A DNA stretch of 64,000 nucleotides, from assembly GCA_003615045.1 (NCBI GenBank), contig ML014146.1, positions 63,070 through 127,069 of the forward strand, written 5' to 3'. Below the pieces are notes generated by a model that was given only the letters and a program-made list of their open reading frames with translations, made no database searches and was not told where the DNA came from. Numbering within the stretch: position 1 is the stretch's first letter; each line of letters begins with the position of its first letter. Positions 1 through 10,600 of the stretch are shown piece by piece. The position numbers were made by a program, and so were the translations under genes. The stretch is from Caulochytrium protostelioides. Its lineage: Eukaryota > Chytridiomycota > Caulochytriomycetes > Caulochytriales > Caulochytriaceae.

Positions 1-1
1 G

Positions 2-364
2 CCGTCGCTCGCGATGCCGGACGCCATCGTCGAGAAACTCCGACAGAAGGGCATGCTCGGCGTCGTCTCGCACGACCTCGCGGCGGTCATGCCCACCACC
101 GATGTCCTGTACGTGACGCGGATCCAGCGCGAGCGCTTCGACGATGTGGCGCAGTACCATGCGACGGTCGGCTCGTACGTGATCACGAACAAGGTGCTCC
201 AGCGCGCGAAGCCCAACATGATTGTGATGCACCCGCTGCCGCGTGTCGACGAGATTGCGATCGAGGTCGATGCCGATCCGCGTGCCGCTTACTTCCGCCA
301 GATGAAGTACGGCATGTATGTCCGCATGGCTCTGCTCGCCCTCATCCTCGGCGGGCAGCTGTAA
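2..364 (+). CDS. URA2: CAD/URA2 multifunctional pyrimidine protein, C-terminal end of the aspartate transcarbamoylase domain (partial)
   Basis: Only the last 120 or so codons are inside the window; the frame is open to the left edge and ends at TAA 362-364. The segment is the C-terminal half of an aspartate carbamoyltransferase domain. It has the TRIQRERF segment, the MHPLPRVDEI motif that contributes to the carbamoyl-phosphate/aspartate site, and the DPRAAYFRQ...GMYVRMALLA ending found at the end of eukaryotic CAD and fungal Ura2. In that family the domain condenses carbamoyl phosphate with aspartate in de novo UMP synthesis and is the last domain of a polypeptide of more than 2000 residues. 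That the missing upstream part carries the GATase and CPSase domains is inferred from this family architecture. A stand-alone ATCase is possible but unlikely in a fungus. The nearest downstream gene is 1.8 kb away on the same strand. Confidence 0.9.
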   Translation, partial: PSLAMPDAIVEKLRQKGMLGVVSHDLAAVMPTTDVLYVTRIQRERFDDVAQYHATVGSYVITNKVLQRAKPNMIVMHPLPRVDEIAIEVDADPRAAYFRQMKYGMYVRMALLALILGGQL

Positions 365-803
365 ACCCCTCTCGATCGCCTACAACAGAAGCGCGACCCG
401 TAGCGGGCTTTTTTTCGTCAGCCCACGGTTTTAAAGTAGCCCCCATCTACGGTCTTTGAAACACTTAGCATTTAAGACGTGAGACGACGGGAGACGTCTA
501 CGCGAACGCGCGCTGCAGGACAAATGACGTTGTCGGGTCCCGGATGTATGCGTGTATGTGGGTGCGCGCTCAATCGTGCGAGCGGCTCTTGCCAGGCGGA
601 GCGCCACTCTCGAGCGTGGCAGGGTGAACGCTGCGAGGGCGGGCGGGGCCGCATCTGGAAGCGCCGATCGGTGGGGCACTTTTCGTTTCGTTGCGGGAAG
701 CGTGCTTGGCCTTCCGGCCTTCCAATCCGCCGCCGCCGCCGCCGCCGCCGCGTTTTTCACCACCTTCCGTAGTCGCTCGCCGCCACCCGGCTCGCCGCTA
801 TCA

Positions 804-872
804 ACGCCGGTGCCGGTGCCGGTTCCGACGCCAATGCCGATGCCGGTGCCGCTGCCGCTGCCGACGCCGCCG
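804..872. repeat. Imperfect GCCGGT-type hexamer array
   Basis: Consecutive six-base units vary around GCCGGT, GCCGAT and GCCGCT, with a few substituted units. The period stays at six bases while the fourth to sixth bases drift, so this is an old microsatellite. Similar arrays occur elsewhere in this window. Confidence 0.7.
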
Positions 873-1069
873 TCGACGAGGCGTGGCGAGAAATGACCGT
901 CGCACGGCGTCGACGTCGGCAGTGGCGACGGCGATCCTCCCCACCGGAAGCGCACGGAGCCGCCGCCGCAGGATTGAATTTGAAGCACGGCGGCGGGCGC
1001 TCGGGCCATCCATGCGGCGCGCGAGAGGCGCGAGCGAGGGAGAGCGAGCGGCGAGTCAGGAGGCGCTCC

Positions 1070-1140
1070 CGTGGCCGTGGCCGTGGCCGTGGACGACCCT
1101 GATGACGGCGGTGGCCGTGGCCGTGGCCGTGGCCGTGGCG
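1070..1140. repeat. GTGGCC hexamer array in two blocks
   Basis: Two runs of perfect GTGGCC units are separated by a short non-repeat insert (about 1093-1109, GACGACCCTGATGACGG). They are nearly perfect, unlike the drifting array at 804-872, which suggests more recent expansion. Confidence 0.7.
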
Positions 1141-2153
1141 TCGGTGGTGCCCGCCCTCCCCCGGATCAGGAGTGCGACGCGACGCCGTGGCGTGACGGAC
1201 GGCGAGAGGACGGGCCACGGCGGAAGTATCCAGAAGCGCTGCAGCAGGGGCCATCGTTCGATCAGAGGCGCGATCGCCGCCAGCCGCGGCCGTCCAGACC
1301 CTGAACGCTGTGAGTCCGCATGCAAGCACAGGCCGTCGGGTCGCGATGCTCGCGGACCGCAACGCAGGCCAGGGAGACGAGACGGCGTAGCGAAAGGGAG
1401 TCGCCAGCATCCGAGGTATCCTTTGATCCTTGTGGCTCCTGATGGTCGAGCGCCGAGCGGCTTCACCGTTCACGCTAGTCGTTGGCATCCTTCACATGAC
1501 GCCATCCGCCGCATCGTCACCTCGCTCTTGCCTCCAAGGGCTCTCGCCATCGCTTTCGCTATCGCTTTCGCCAGTGCCTTCGCCATCGCTCGTGTTGACG
1601 CCGGCACCGTCCCCAACGCGCTTGTCTTTCCGGCACTTGCTCTTCGCATCGGGTTCATACGCGACTCTCATCACATCATTGCCTCCCGGATACAACGATC
1701 CTCGGTCTTGCCACATACACCCTTCCCACTTCCATCGAGGGCGGGGTCGTGAGCACTCCCCCTTTTCCCCTTGTTTCCTCTGTTGCCGATCATTTGCCGA
1801 TCCCGAGCAGTGCCCCGTCCCAAGCCCCCGTCCGGCTCGAGGCTTGAGCCGCGGTGGCCTGCATTTGCGTTCGTTATACTCCGAATTGGATCGAATGGCC
1901 CTCGGCCCCTCCGACCGGGTCGGCTTGCCATATACCTAGACGTTGCCCGGCATCGGCATCGACGTGTATGGCGCTTTCCGGATTCGCGACACGCAGTCCC
2001 TGCCACGACCAACAGCCGTTGAGTCGACAGCCCTTGAGCCTTCGGTCGTTGGGCTGACGGTCAAAGGGCGCTCTCGGGAGCCAGGACGGGGGCCGCTCAC
2101 GCGCGGCCATCTCTCCATCCACGCGGGTCCTACGCGGGCCATCAACGCGAGGG

Positions 2154-4433
2154 ATGAGCGACGCGAGACCCGCGGCACCCGCCGCTTCGCGCAGCGACGA
2201 CCCGGCGCCCCTGTCGCCTGCGAAGCCGATGGCGTCCGTGTTTCCCTACCGCCTGGACGTCGCTTTAGGTCTCATGATGCGCTCTGCGCTGGATACCCCG
2301 ATGGACCTGCTCAGCAGCGGCAGCGCCTCGACGCTGCTGCAGCCGGAGTCGTCCGTGCCGTATGGATATCCCCCTTTTGCAACCCTCGGCAGTCCGTGCG
2401 GCGGGCCTGCAGACGACGACGAGGACGCCTGCAAGCCATCGCGTGGCATGCTGCCGGCGCTGCTGCCCACCCCGATCCCTTACCATGCGGCGTCCCTGTA
2501 TCCGGCGGCTGACTACGACCCGGCGGCGGCGTCCCCTCCGGCCGGCGGCGGCTCGCCGCTCGCGGCGCAGGCGATGGGCCTGCCGTCCCATCCCGATCTC
2601 GCCCAGTGGCTCCGGGACATGGTGCTAGAGTCCATCCGCGAGACGAACGCGCCGTTCGCCGCTATGCCCGCGCTGTCGCCCGACGCCGTCGCGCTGCCGC
2701 CCGCGCACCCGCTGGCGGCCGACGCGCCCGACGCGGCCTGGGCCGGCCGCGTGTCCGCGACGGCGCCGCCGCGGATGATGGGCCCCGCCGCGCTGGCAGC
2801 GGTGATCGCGGGCAGCCCCGCCAAGCCGGCAGCGGCCGTGGCGAGCCCCGCCGACGCGCTCGCCGTCCCGTGGGCCCACTGGCTGGCGCCGCCGCTGGGC
2901 GCCGGCGCCATGGACCCCTTCATGCCGGGCATGCCGTCCGCGGCGGCGATGCCCTTTGCGGACGCGCATGCCGCCACCACCCGCGCGACAGCGCCGCTGC
3001 TCGGGGGCTTCCCTCTTGGCTACGGCCTCGCGGCGGCGGCGGCGCCGCCGCCGTCGCTGGGGCCGCTCAACCCGCCGGCCGCGGGCGCCGATCGCGGCCT
3101 CGGGCTGCATCTGGGGCATCCGCTCGCCGGCGAGACCTACGATCCCACCCGCGTCCATGGCTCTAGCCCGAGCGCGCCGCACAGCACCACGACCAGCAGC
3201 AGCAGCAGCGGCGGACCCACGGCGATGGCGATGGACATCGAGAGCCTCCTGAGCTCGCCGAGCAGCCCGAGCAGCCTCAACAGCCATGGCACCTATGGTT
3301 ATGCATCGCCACACCGCACCTCCGCTTCGGCCGCTGCCACCGCGGCGACGGCCGCCGCTGCTGCTGCCGCCGCCGCCTTTACCGCATCCGGCCTGGCGCT
3401 GCCGACGGCCGTGGGCAGCAGCCGCCGCAGCCTCACCTGCCCGTCCGCCGAGCGCCGCCGGAGCAGCGGGACTCTCACATACCCACTTGCAGGCTCGCGG
3501 CCCCCCGCCGCGCGGTCCAGCACCCACGCGCTCGCGGCCGCGCCCTTGGCCGGCGCGAGCCTCAGCCTCCACTCGAGCCTCGACGAGATCTCGGAGGACC
3601 CGGCGGCGGCGACGCCTATGACCTCCCGGTTCTCCCGGTCGACGCCGTATCTGACGCCCGCTCACGGCCCCACTAAGTCGCCGATGGCGCTCTCAACGCA
3701 GAGGCCGCTGCCGCGGCTCGAGGACGGGTCCGACGGCGACAGCGCGTCAACGGCGACGCTCGAAGCACGCGGCATGCCGTGGACGTGGCCGCCGCACGGC
3801 GCGCCCGCCAGCCAGCCGCGCGCGGCCTACGGGAGCAGCATGGCATCTGTGGAAGCGCTGCGCCGCGCCTCGCACGGCAGCCTCGCGACGCGTGACGTCG
3901 TTGCGCGCGGTCTCGCCCTGCAGCCGAGCGACGCCGGTACGTACCACGGCCGCAGCACCCGCCGCGCCTCGCAAGTCGACCTGACGTCCACGCAGCGGCG
4001 GCGGTTCCACAACTACGAGTGCAAGCTGCGATCGTTCCTCAATCGCCGTCCGGACCGCATGTCGGCGGACAAGCTCGCGCGCATCGACGCGATCCGGGAC
4101 GAGCTGGCGGCGCACCAGATCGATATCCTTGACCGGGACCTGATCAGCCGGCACAAGAAGCTGTTCACGGGCCGGTTCGGGAACGATTGGTGGGAGGCGG
4201 TGTACCACTTGGGGGGACAGCCGCCGCAGATCGATGCCGACACGTATGCGCAGATGCTGATCCGGCTCGAGCTCATCGCTTCAGAGCTGCCCGAGTCGCG
4301 CAGCGCGGACGCACTGTTTATCATCTACGATCTGCTGCGCGAGTTCGGGATCGAGCCGTACTATCATATCCAGGGCAAGATGACGACGACGCGCATGAAA
4401 TACCAGCGCCGCACGTCCCTGTCCGCCCTCTAG
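2154..4433 (+). CDS. Unknown protein, long disordered N-terminus with a globular C-terminal domain
   Basis: A 759-residue open frame starts at an ATG at 2154 and ends at TAG 4431-4433. I do not recognise a family. Residues 1 to about 610 are low complexity: Ala, Pro, Ser and Gly-rich, with poly-Ser near 345 and poly-Ala near 400. The last 145 residues or so differ sharply. They are charged, contain Trp, Tyr and Phe, and look like an alpha-helical domain (RRRFHNYECKLRSF, then FGNDWWEAVYHLGG, then IIYDLLREFGIEPYYHIQ). That block is where selection on protein sequence is most visible and is the part to use for homology searches. There is no signal peptide or membrane segment. The length, codon bias and folded end argue for a real gene. 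A role in regulation would be a guess, based only on the disordered-plus-domain layout. Confidence 0.7.
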   Translation: MSDARPAAPAASRSDDPAPLSPAKPMASVFPYRLDVALGLMMRSALDTPMDLLSSGSASTLLQPESSVPYGYPPFATLGSPCGGPADDDEDACKPSRGMLPALLPTPIPYHAASLYPAADYDPAAASPPAGGGSPLAAQAMGLPSHPDLAQWLRDMVLESIRETNAPFAAMPALSPDAVALPPAHPLAADAPDAAWAGRVSATAPPRMMGPAALAAVIAGSPAKPAAAVASPADALAVPWAHWLAPPLGAGAMDPFMPGMPSAAAMPFADAHAATTRATAPLLGGFPLGYGLAAAAAPPPSLGPLNPPAAGADRGLGLHLGHPLAGETYDPTRVHGSSPSAPHSTTTSSSSSGGPTAMAMDIESLLSSPSSPSSLNSHGTYGYASPHRTSASAAATAATAAAAAAAAAFTASGLALPTAVGSSRRSLTCPSAERRRSSGTLTYPLAGSRPPAARSSTHALAAAPLAGASLSLHSSLDEISEDPAAATPMTSRFSRSTPYLTPAHGPTKSPMALSTQRPLPRLEDGSDGDSASTATLEARGMPWTWPPHGAPASQPRAAYGSSMASVEALRRASHGSLATRDVVARGLALQPSDAGTYHGRSTRRASQVDLTSTQRRRFHNYECKLRSFLNRRPDRMSADKLARIDAIRDELAAHQIDILDRDLISRHKKLFTGRFGNDWWEAVYHLGGQPPQIDADTYAQMLIRLELIASELPESRSADALFIIYDLLREFGIEPYYHIQGKMTTTRMKYQRRTSLSAL

Positions 4434-4754
4434 TCTTTTCGATAGATTAGATTAGATATGTAGATCGTAAACTACAGAAATGTCGCCGGGTTTCTCGCGA
4501 CAGTGGCGTCGCGATGTTTCGGCGATAGGGGAGTCACAAAAGCGACGAGCCGAGGAGATTAGGTGGGTGGGAGTGGAATTGGATGGCATAGGGGATGGCG
4601 TCGGGAATCAGGGGGATGGTGTAGAGCGGGTCGGTGGGGCGGACGGCACTGGAGTCGCCGTTGATGGGGGCTGGTGGATAGGGCAGGATCGGGTGGGGAG
4701 CAGATAGAAGAGGATGAGCCAACGAGAACAACAAGACCGCGTCGGCAAGCCGGA
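4434..4754. other. Convergent 3' spacer with a G-rich + strand tract
   Basis: This spacer lies between two genes that converge on it. After an AT-richer start with repeated GATTAGATTAGAT-like bases, the + strand becomes strongly G-rich from about 4550 to 4720, including GGTGGGTGGGAGTGG near 4563. No open frame here resembles a protein. Confidence 0.5.
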
Positions 4755-6623
4755 TCAGCCGTTTCTGGCATCAACGTTGAATCGGGTCATGCGATGCGCC
4801 GGCGGATGCATCGGCTTGAGCGCCGGGTGGTCTTCGGCGCACATGAGGGGAAAAGCGCCCTCCCCGCCGTGGGCGAGCGTGCCGTGCGCCCAGCCGTCCG
4901 AGAACGTCCGGAGCACCGTGACCGTGTCGCCCACCTCGAGGTCGAGCTCGTCGTGCCGCTGCGAGGCGTAGCTGCGGAGGATGCGGACGGCGCAGATCGC
5001 CGGCGGGTTGGACGGCGTGGCGGCGCCCACGGACCGGCGGTGCAGCAGATCGGCAAGCGTCATACTGGCCACGCGCGGCTGCGGCCGCGGCCGCGGCACC
5101 GGCGTCGCGGCCGGCATCGCGTCGTCGGGCACGCCGTCGGCGACCGAGATGGCCTCCGAGGGCGCGATCGAGAGGCCGCCGGGCGACGCGAGCGCCGACG
5201 GCAGCGTCCGCGGCATGAGCGCCGGCGCGTTCGGATGGACGCGGCCGACGGCGGTGGTGGCGACCCACGCGGCGTCGGACGAAAAGGCCTGCGGCGGGCG
5301 CTGCGGAGGCGAGTCGGCCGCAGCGACGCTGCCGGCGCTGCTGCCGACGCCGACGCCGTCCTCGAGCGCATTGAGCGTATACGTCGACTCGGGACGTGGC
5401 GGGACGGACGAGTGGCTTGATGGGCGGGAGCCGTGGCGGCTGCGGGAGCTGCGGCGCCAGGGCCACCACGCGGCCCATCGAGTGCCGCTCGTCGGTGCTG
5501 CCGGGTCGCACAAGACCGCTGCGTCGCGGGGTGAGCGGCGCCATGGCCAGACGCCGACGGTGGCCGCCGTCACCTTCGAGAGCGGCGCGCGCGCGCGACG
5601 GCGCTGCACATAGAGCAGCGCCGCAACCGCCAGCAGGAGCAGAACCGCCGCAAGGGCCACGAGCCCGCCGGTTCGCGCCGCGTGGCCGCCGTGGTAGGCC
5701 TTCCCGATGCGGCGACAGCACGCGTCGTCGCGCAGGGCTTTGGTATCGCAGCCCTTGGCGGCGGCGTCCATCGAGCGGAACCCGCAGAAGGCCGTTTCGG
5801 TGGCGCTGCCCATCGAGCACTGCTGCGTGCTGCCGTGGCTGCTCAGCTGGCTCGTCCACGAGGCGCAGACCGCGGTATACGTTCCCACGAGCTGCTGGCG
5901 CTGGCGCGCCATGAGCGACCCCGATTCCGGGACGGGACAGACGCTCGTGTCGTCAAGGACCCGGCGGACCGAGTCGGCGACCAGCGGACACGGCGCCGAC
6001 GGGCACAAGACCGGCCCCAGCGGCAGCGCGGTGGCGCCCGTGGGCGGCGGGCAGTTGCCGATTGTGATGGCGTCGTTGACGGCCTTGGAGCACCAGAAGG
6101 ACGTCATAAAGCGGAGTTTGCCCATCTCGTCGTCGATCTTGTCTTCCTTGCACCCCGCCGAGACGTACGCATGCGAGAGCTGCGCGGCGTCCAGCACGTT
6201 TTCGGTGAGCCAGGCATCGAAGCTCGCCGAGTCGCCCCAGTAGGCGGCAGTAATCGGGTACTGGGCATACTCGGGCCCGCACAGCGTGTTGGCCGCCAGC
6301 AGCGGGCAGCGCGTCGCCGGAGGGGTGGTGGATGCGGCCGCCGCAGCCGCGGTCGTCGTGGTCGCGGCAGCGATGGCTGTCGGAGACAACGCGTTAGCCG
6401 GTACGCGCGTGGGCGTGCCCCCTGCTGCATTCACGCGCTGTCCTTGTTGTCCTTGTTGAGCTTGCTGGACTTGCACCTGTGAAGACGGTCGCTGGGACTG
6501 CGGGTTGGGGATTGACGCCACGACCCGCGGCTGTTGGCCCGCGACCGGGACGGGCGCTGCAAGGAGCAGCAGCCAGACCACGAGTCCAAGCAGGGGCCGG
6601 CCATGGCGGACCGAGGGTGGCAT
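4755..6623 (-). CDS. Secreted-domain, single-pass transmembrane protein with C-terminal SH3 domain
   Basis: Read from the ATG at 6623 the product is about 622 residues. This start is preferred over the upstream in-frame one at 6683 because it puts a classic signal peptide at the very N-terminus (hydrophobic LLGLVVWLLLLAAPVPVAG). A Gln-rich linker follows, then a Cys-rich ectodomain (about 100-300) with many paired cysteines, ending in ACCRRIG. A single membrane span lies near 316-340 (LVALAAVLLLLAVAALLYV) followed by RRRAR, which suggests a cytoplasmic C-terminus. A disordered cytoplasmic stretch leads to an SH3 domain at about 541-604, recognised by the pattern LDLEVGDTVTVL...DGWAHGTL...GAFPLMC. 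Single-span plus cytosolic SH3 proteins of this layout are common in early-diverging fungi; their ligands are mostly unknown. Inference: it links an extracellular or wall cue to SH3-bound cytoplasmic partners. Confidence 0.8.
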   Translation of the reverse strand: MPPSVRHGRPLLGLVVWLLLLAAPVPVAGQQPRVVASIPNPQSQRPSSQVQVQQAQQGQQGQRVNAAGGTPTRVPANALSPTAIAAATTTTAAAAAASTTPPATRCPLLAANTLCGPEYAQYPITAAYWGDSASFDAWLTENVLDAAQLSHAYVSAGCKEDKIDDEMGKLRFMTSFWCSKAVNDAITIGNCPPPTGATALPLGPVLCPSAPCPLVADSVRRVLDDTSVCPVPESGSLMARQRQQLVGTYTAVCASWTSQLSSHGSTQQCSMGSATETAFCGFRSMDAAAKGCDTKALRDDACCRRIGKAYHGGHAARTGGLVALAAVLLLLAVAALLYVQRRRARAPLSKVTAATVGVWPWRRSPRDAAVLCDPAAPTSGTRWAAWWPWRRSSRSRHGSRPSSHSSVPPRPESTYTLNALEDGVGVGSSAGSVAAADSPPQRPPQAFSSDAAWVATTAVGRVHPNAPALMPRTLPSALASPGGLSIAPSEAISVADGVPDDAMPAATPVPRPRPQPRVASMTLADLLHRRSVGAATPSNPPAICAVRILRSYASQRHDELDLEVGDTVTVLRTFSDGWAHGTLAHGGEGAFPLMCAEDHPALKPMHPPAHRMTRFNVDARNG

Positions 6624-7695
6624 GGCCAGCACGCACCATGGACCAGACGCCAGCGCCGGTCCGAAACCAACGATGAGGGGCAATCGGGACGAGCCGGAGC
6701 CGTAATCAACAGCACTGTCAGAAAATCGGGAGATCGGTATGAAAAAAAAAGGCGCGAGGATCGCTAGTAATATGGAGCGTGGAGTCGGTTGGGAAGGAAG
6801 GGTCGTCTACGGGGTGGGAGAGAGGGAACGTCTGCGGGGGGATGATCGTGGGGAGTGTGGAAAGCGAAGGAAACGTATGGCCTGGCAGAGTGGGACCCCT
6901 GATGACGAAGCAGAGAGCCGTCGATGCTTGCTGTCCACGATCTTGCGTGTTTATCTCTTGTACATCCACCGTATCCATACGCGGCATTTCCGGCGTTTGC
7001 ATGATGATTGGTCAGACATCGGCCACGCAGCATACCATCGAGATGGGGTTGGCGCGACACGAACGCTGCACCGCTGCAACGAGCGTAGCCAGCCGTTGGT
7101 CGAGAGCATCCGCTCAGGCAACCCAGGCAATCTTGGGATGTCTTGAGACGTACGTCGGCTTCGGTTCAATCTTCTCTCGGCACGCATCATGCAGAGACGA
7201 GTGACCCGAGTAAGAAGACTCCAAGCTACCGCATGGACGGCAGATCCTCGCCGCGACATGGACGACCACACGGGCTCTCGCCGCTCGGCGTGCGGCAGGT
7301 CCACGCCGCCGATCCCTGCCGCTGCGCCTCCTGCGCCTCTGCCTCTGGTGGTCTCCACTAGGCCGAGGAGCAAATGCGACAAAATTCATCCGAAGAAGCG
7401 GCGCCGCAGCAGCACCGCCCAGTCGGCCGTTGATTCAACTTACGTAACGTAGTGCCCCCCAACTCAAAGTCGTCCCGCAGGCGGAGTCATTCTCCACGCC
7501 ACCGCTCAACCAGCGCCGCCGATCCATGTGGCCGACCACAACATGCCATGTGACAGCGATGCGGAGCTATGCCGCTGCAATGATCGAACATCACAATGGC
7601 CGGCGCTCCACCACGTCTCTGACACCTGCGTCGTGGTTCATAACAGATATGTTCTATGTACATGTCATCCGGCGTTGTAGCAGCAGCCGCGGCGT
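6624..7695. other. Spacer: upstream region of the SH3 protein and 3' region of the PX protein
   Basis: Two minus-strand genes flank this 1.07 kb. The left part must hold the promoter of the SH3 membrane protein. The right part holds the 3' end of the PX gene. The short open frames here are not protein-like. I see no RNA gene. Confidence 0.5.
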
Positions 7696-10600
7696 TTATG
7701 CCGCGTCGGAGGGCGGGACCACGGATGTCGTCTGTGCCACGAAGCGCAGCCACGGCGCCATCTGCTGGAGCACCGTCGGCTCGAGCGCCGGGACGAACTC
7801 GAGCTGGAGCGGGTCGCGCCACGCCTCGCGAATCCGCGTGCTGCTCGCCGCCGTCGGCGCCACAGAGGCGCGACCGCTGCCATCGATGGCGGCGCCGTCG
7901 GCGCCCTCAGCCGAGACCGGGAGCGCGGCCCGCGGATCGAGCCGGATCACGGGCGCCGCGGCCTGGCGCGCGGCCTCCTTGCCGACCAGCAGGCGGTGCA
8001 GCTTGCGCTCAAGGAACCCGAGCTCGTCGACGGCGCCCGCTGACCCCGCGGACGGCGCCGGCGAGGGCGCTGCCGGCGTGCTCGACGTCGCGGCCTCGTC
8101 CGTGCCGGCCAGCGCGCTGCTCTCGGAGTCACTCGTGGCGTCGCCGCTGCCGCTGCCGCTGCCGCTGCCGCTGCCGCTGCCGCTGCCGGCGTCCGCGGCG
8201 TCCGCAGCGATGTGGAGCTGCCGCCGCGGCACGAGCCCGGCGTCCTCAAGCTCTTCCTGGAGCACGTCGGCGGCCGTGGCTTGGCCCTGCACGCGGCGCG
8301 CGATGCGCTCGGCTTGCTTGCACTGGCGCACCTGCTTGCGCAGCCAGAGCTTTTCGAGGTCGCGGCCGAGCATCGCGCGCAGCGCGTCGGGTGGGGCGTG
8401 CGGCTGCTGCGCCACGACGGCGTCGCGGACCGCGTGCGCCAGCGGCAGGGTGGGCCCGATCGGACGGAAGAAGGTCGCGACATCGTCAGCCCACGTGCCG
8501 ATCTCGCCGAGGGCCTGCATCTTGCTCGGCTTGGTGCGCACGGCGGCGCGCACAATCGCGTAGATGGACGCCTGGTGCCGCGTGTACAGCGCTACAAACG
8601 GCTTGAGTGGCGGCAGCTCGGGCCGCGCGGCGCTCGACGCCGTGCCGCGGTGCTGCTGCTGCTGCTCCGCCCTGTGGCGTCGCTGGGCGGCCTTCTTGGC
8701 TTCGGCCGAGCAGACGTCGATCATGTCGCCGATCATGTGGCGCAGCATCGTCACGATGCGTGCGGGATCGAGGGCGTTGTACATCTCGGTGAGCGGCTTG
8801 TACAGCAGGGCCAGCATGTCCCGCGCGACCGTGATAAACTCGTCGCGGACGACGATGTACTTGAGCTGCTCGATGCGGTGGATGCGCGTTTGCATTTCGA
8901 TGAGGCGCTCGCACGCCTCGTACAAGCGGCGCTGGGCCGGATCGCGCTGCTCCGGGTCGGGCAGCTGCACGTCCTGCAGCAGCAGCCCCGCGAGGTCCGT
9001 GCTGGTCGGGAGCCCTTCGGCGGGCGGATGGTAGACGAGCTGATTCGCGCGCGCCACCAAGTCCGACCGGCCCACCGCCTCGGCGATGGCGTGCATCTCT
9101 CGCTCCGTGTCCTTGATCTCCTCGTCCATATTGCCGATGAGCATCGTTTGGAGCAGACACTTCGAGCCAAAGAAGCGCGCGAGGAACAGGTTGGTCAGGG
9201 CTTTAATGAGCAGCATGGGGTTGGTGGTATGCATGATGGCGGCCCAGGCTTTGTAGGGCATCGTCGCGTGGAAGCGCTTGAGCTTGCGCAGCTGCTCGGC
9301 GGCGCGCTCGCCAGCGACAAAACTGCGGTAGAGGTTGGCGGCAGCCGCGAGCTTCCACCACTCGACGACGCGCTGGTAGTGCCACGGCAGATCCTCGAGG
9401 TCCGGCGTCTCGGACAGCGTCGCAAACAGCCGCGTCATGCCGCCGGGCTCGCAGAGCTCGCGGCGGAAGACTTCGCTCGCGAGCTCGAGCTCATACGCTT
9501 TGGAGGCCGCAAGCGCGGCTTCCGCCTGCTGCGTCGACGCGGCGTCGCCCGACGACGCGACCAGCGGTTCTTCCTGGCCGAGGAACACGCGGAAGGCGTG
9601 GGTATAGGGCTGCGGGATGGCGCGCAGGTACGCCTCGAGCTGGCGGGCGACGGCGGCGACGGCCTCGGCGGGGGCTTTGGCGCCGCAGTGGGCGAGGTCG
9701 GCGGGCAGCGCCTGCACGAAGGGCTCGACGTGGGGGGCCGTCGCGTGGCGCGGGCGCCGGGCCTGCATGGCGGCATGCAGTGCCTCCCAGTCGCGCGCGT
9801 CGCGGCGGACCGTGATCGTGCGGCCCGTGATCGTGGAGGTGATGGTCCACTCACGGTGCTCGGAGCGCGAGAAGACGCGGCGGCGGACGGCGACGACGCC
9901 GGCGGGCGCGACGGCGATGTGCTGGAGATCGAGCGGCTCGCCGGTCCAGCGCGCGCGCGGCGGCGCGCGGATGGCGCCCTCGCCGTGCTCGCGCAGCACG
10001 CGGTGCTCGGCGTCCGTGAGCAGCGCGTTGCCGAGCATCGCCGCGACCATCTCGACGAGCTTGTCGACCAGCAGCGTGATCTTGGCGGCCTGCGTCGCCG
10101 ACATGCCCGTGTGCAGGTGCCGGAAGAGGCCCAGGAACCGGCCGAACCGGTCCCAGTAGGCGCGGGCGCCGCCGGGCATGTCCCGCAGCGACGGTAACGG
10201 CAGCACGAGCCGCCGGAACAGCGGGCCCAGGATGGGGAATGCCGCGGACGGGTGCGGGGCCGCGGCAGCGGATGGTGCGATAGGGAGTGTTGCGGCGGCG
10301 GCCGCGCCGTCCTTGGGCGGCACCGACGGCGGCACCGGCGGCGGCACCGACGCACCCGGCGACGGCGCATCCAGCAGCACCGCAAAGGTCTCCGGCGCGT
10401 CCATCAGATGAGCCATCTCCTCGCGGATGAGGCGGGACAGCGCGGCCTTCTTGAGCAGCCGCTCCTCGAGCGCGGTGAGGACGGGCGCCGGGTGGATGCC
10501 GGCCTGCTGGGCGGCGGCGACGGCGGCGGGCGACGGCGGGCGTGCGAGCCGCTCGATCGGCGGCGGCGCGTCGTAAATCGTGGCGTCCTGCAGCGGCGCG

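Larger units (their letters stand above)
365..2153. other. Intergenic spacer with imperfect hexamer arrays
   Basis: This 1.8 kb spacer separates the CAD 3' end from the next + strand gene. It holds a T-run shortly after the CAD stop (about 409-416), a run of GCC/GCCG repeats near 727-755, a degenerate GCCGGT/GCCGAT/GCCGCT array at about 804-872, a GTGGCC array at about 1070-1140 and a TCGCTT-like array near 1550-1595. Several long open frames cross it on both strands, but they consist of Arg/Pro/Ala/His repeats generated by the arrays and resemble no family I know. I see no gene here. The right-hand part should contain the promoter of the gene at 2154. Confidence 0.6.
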
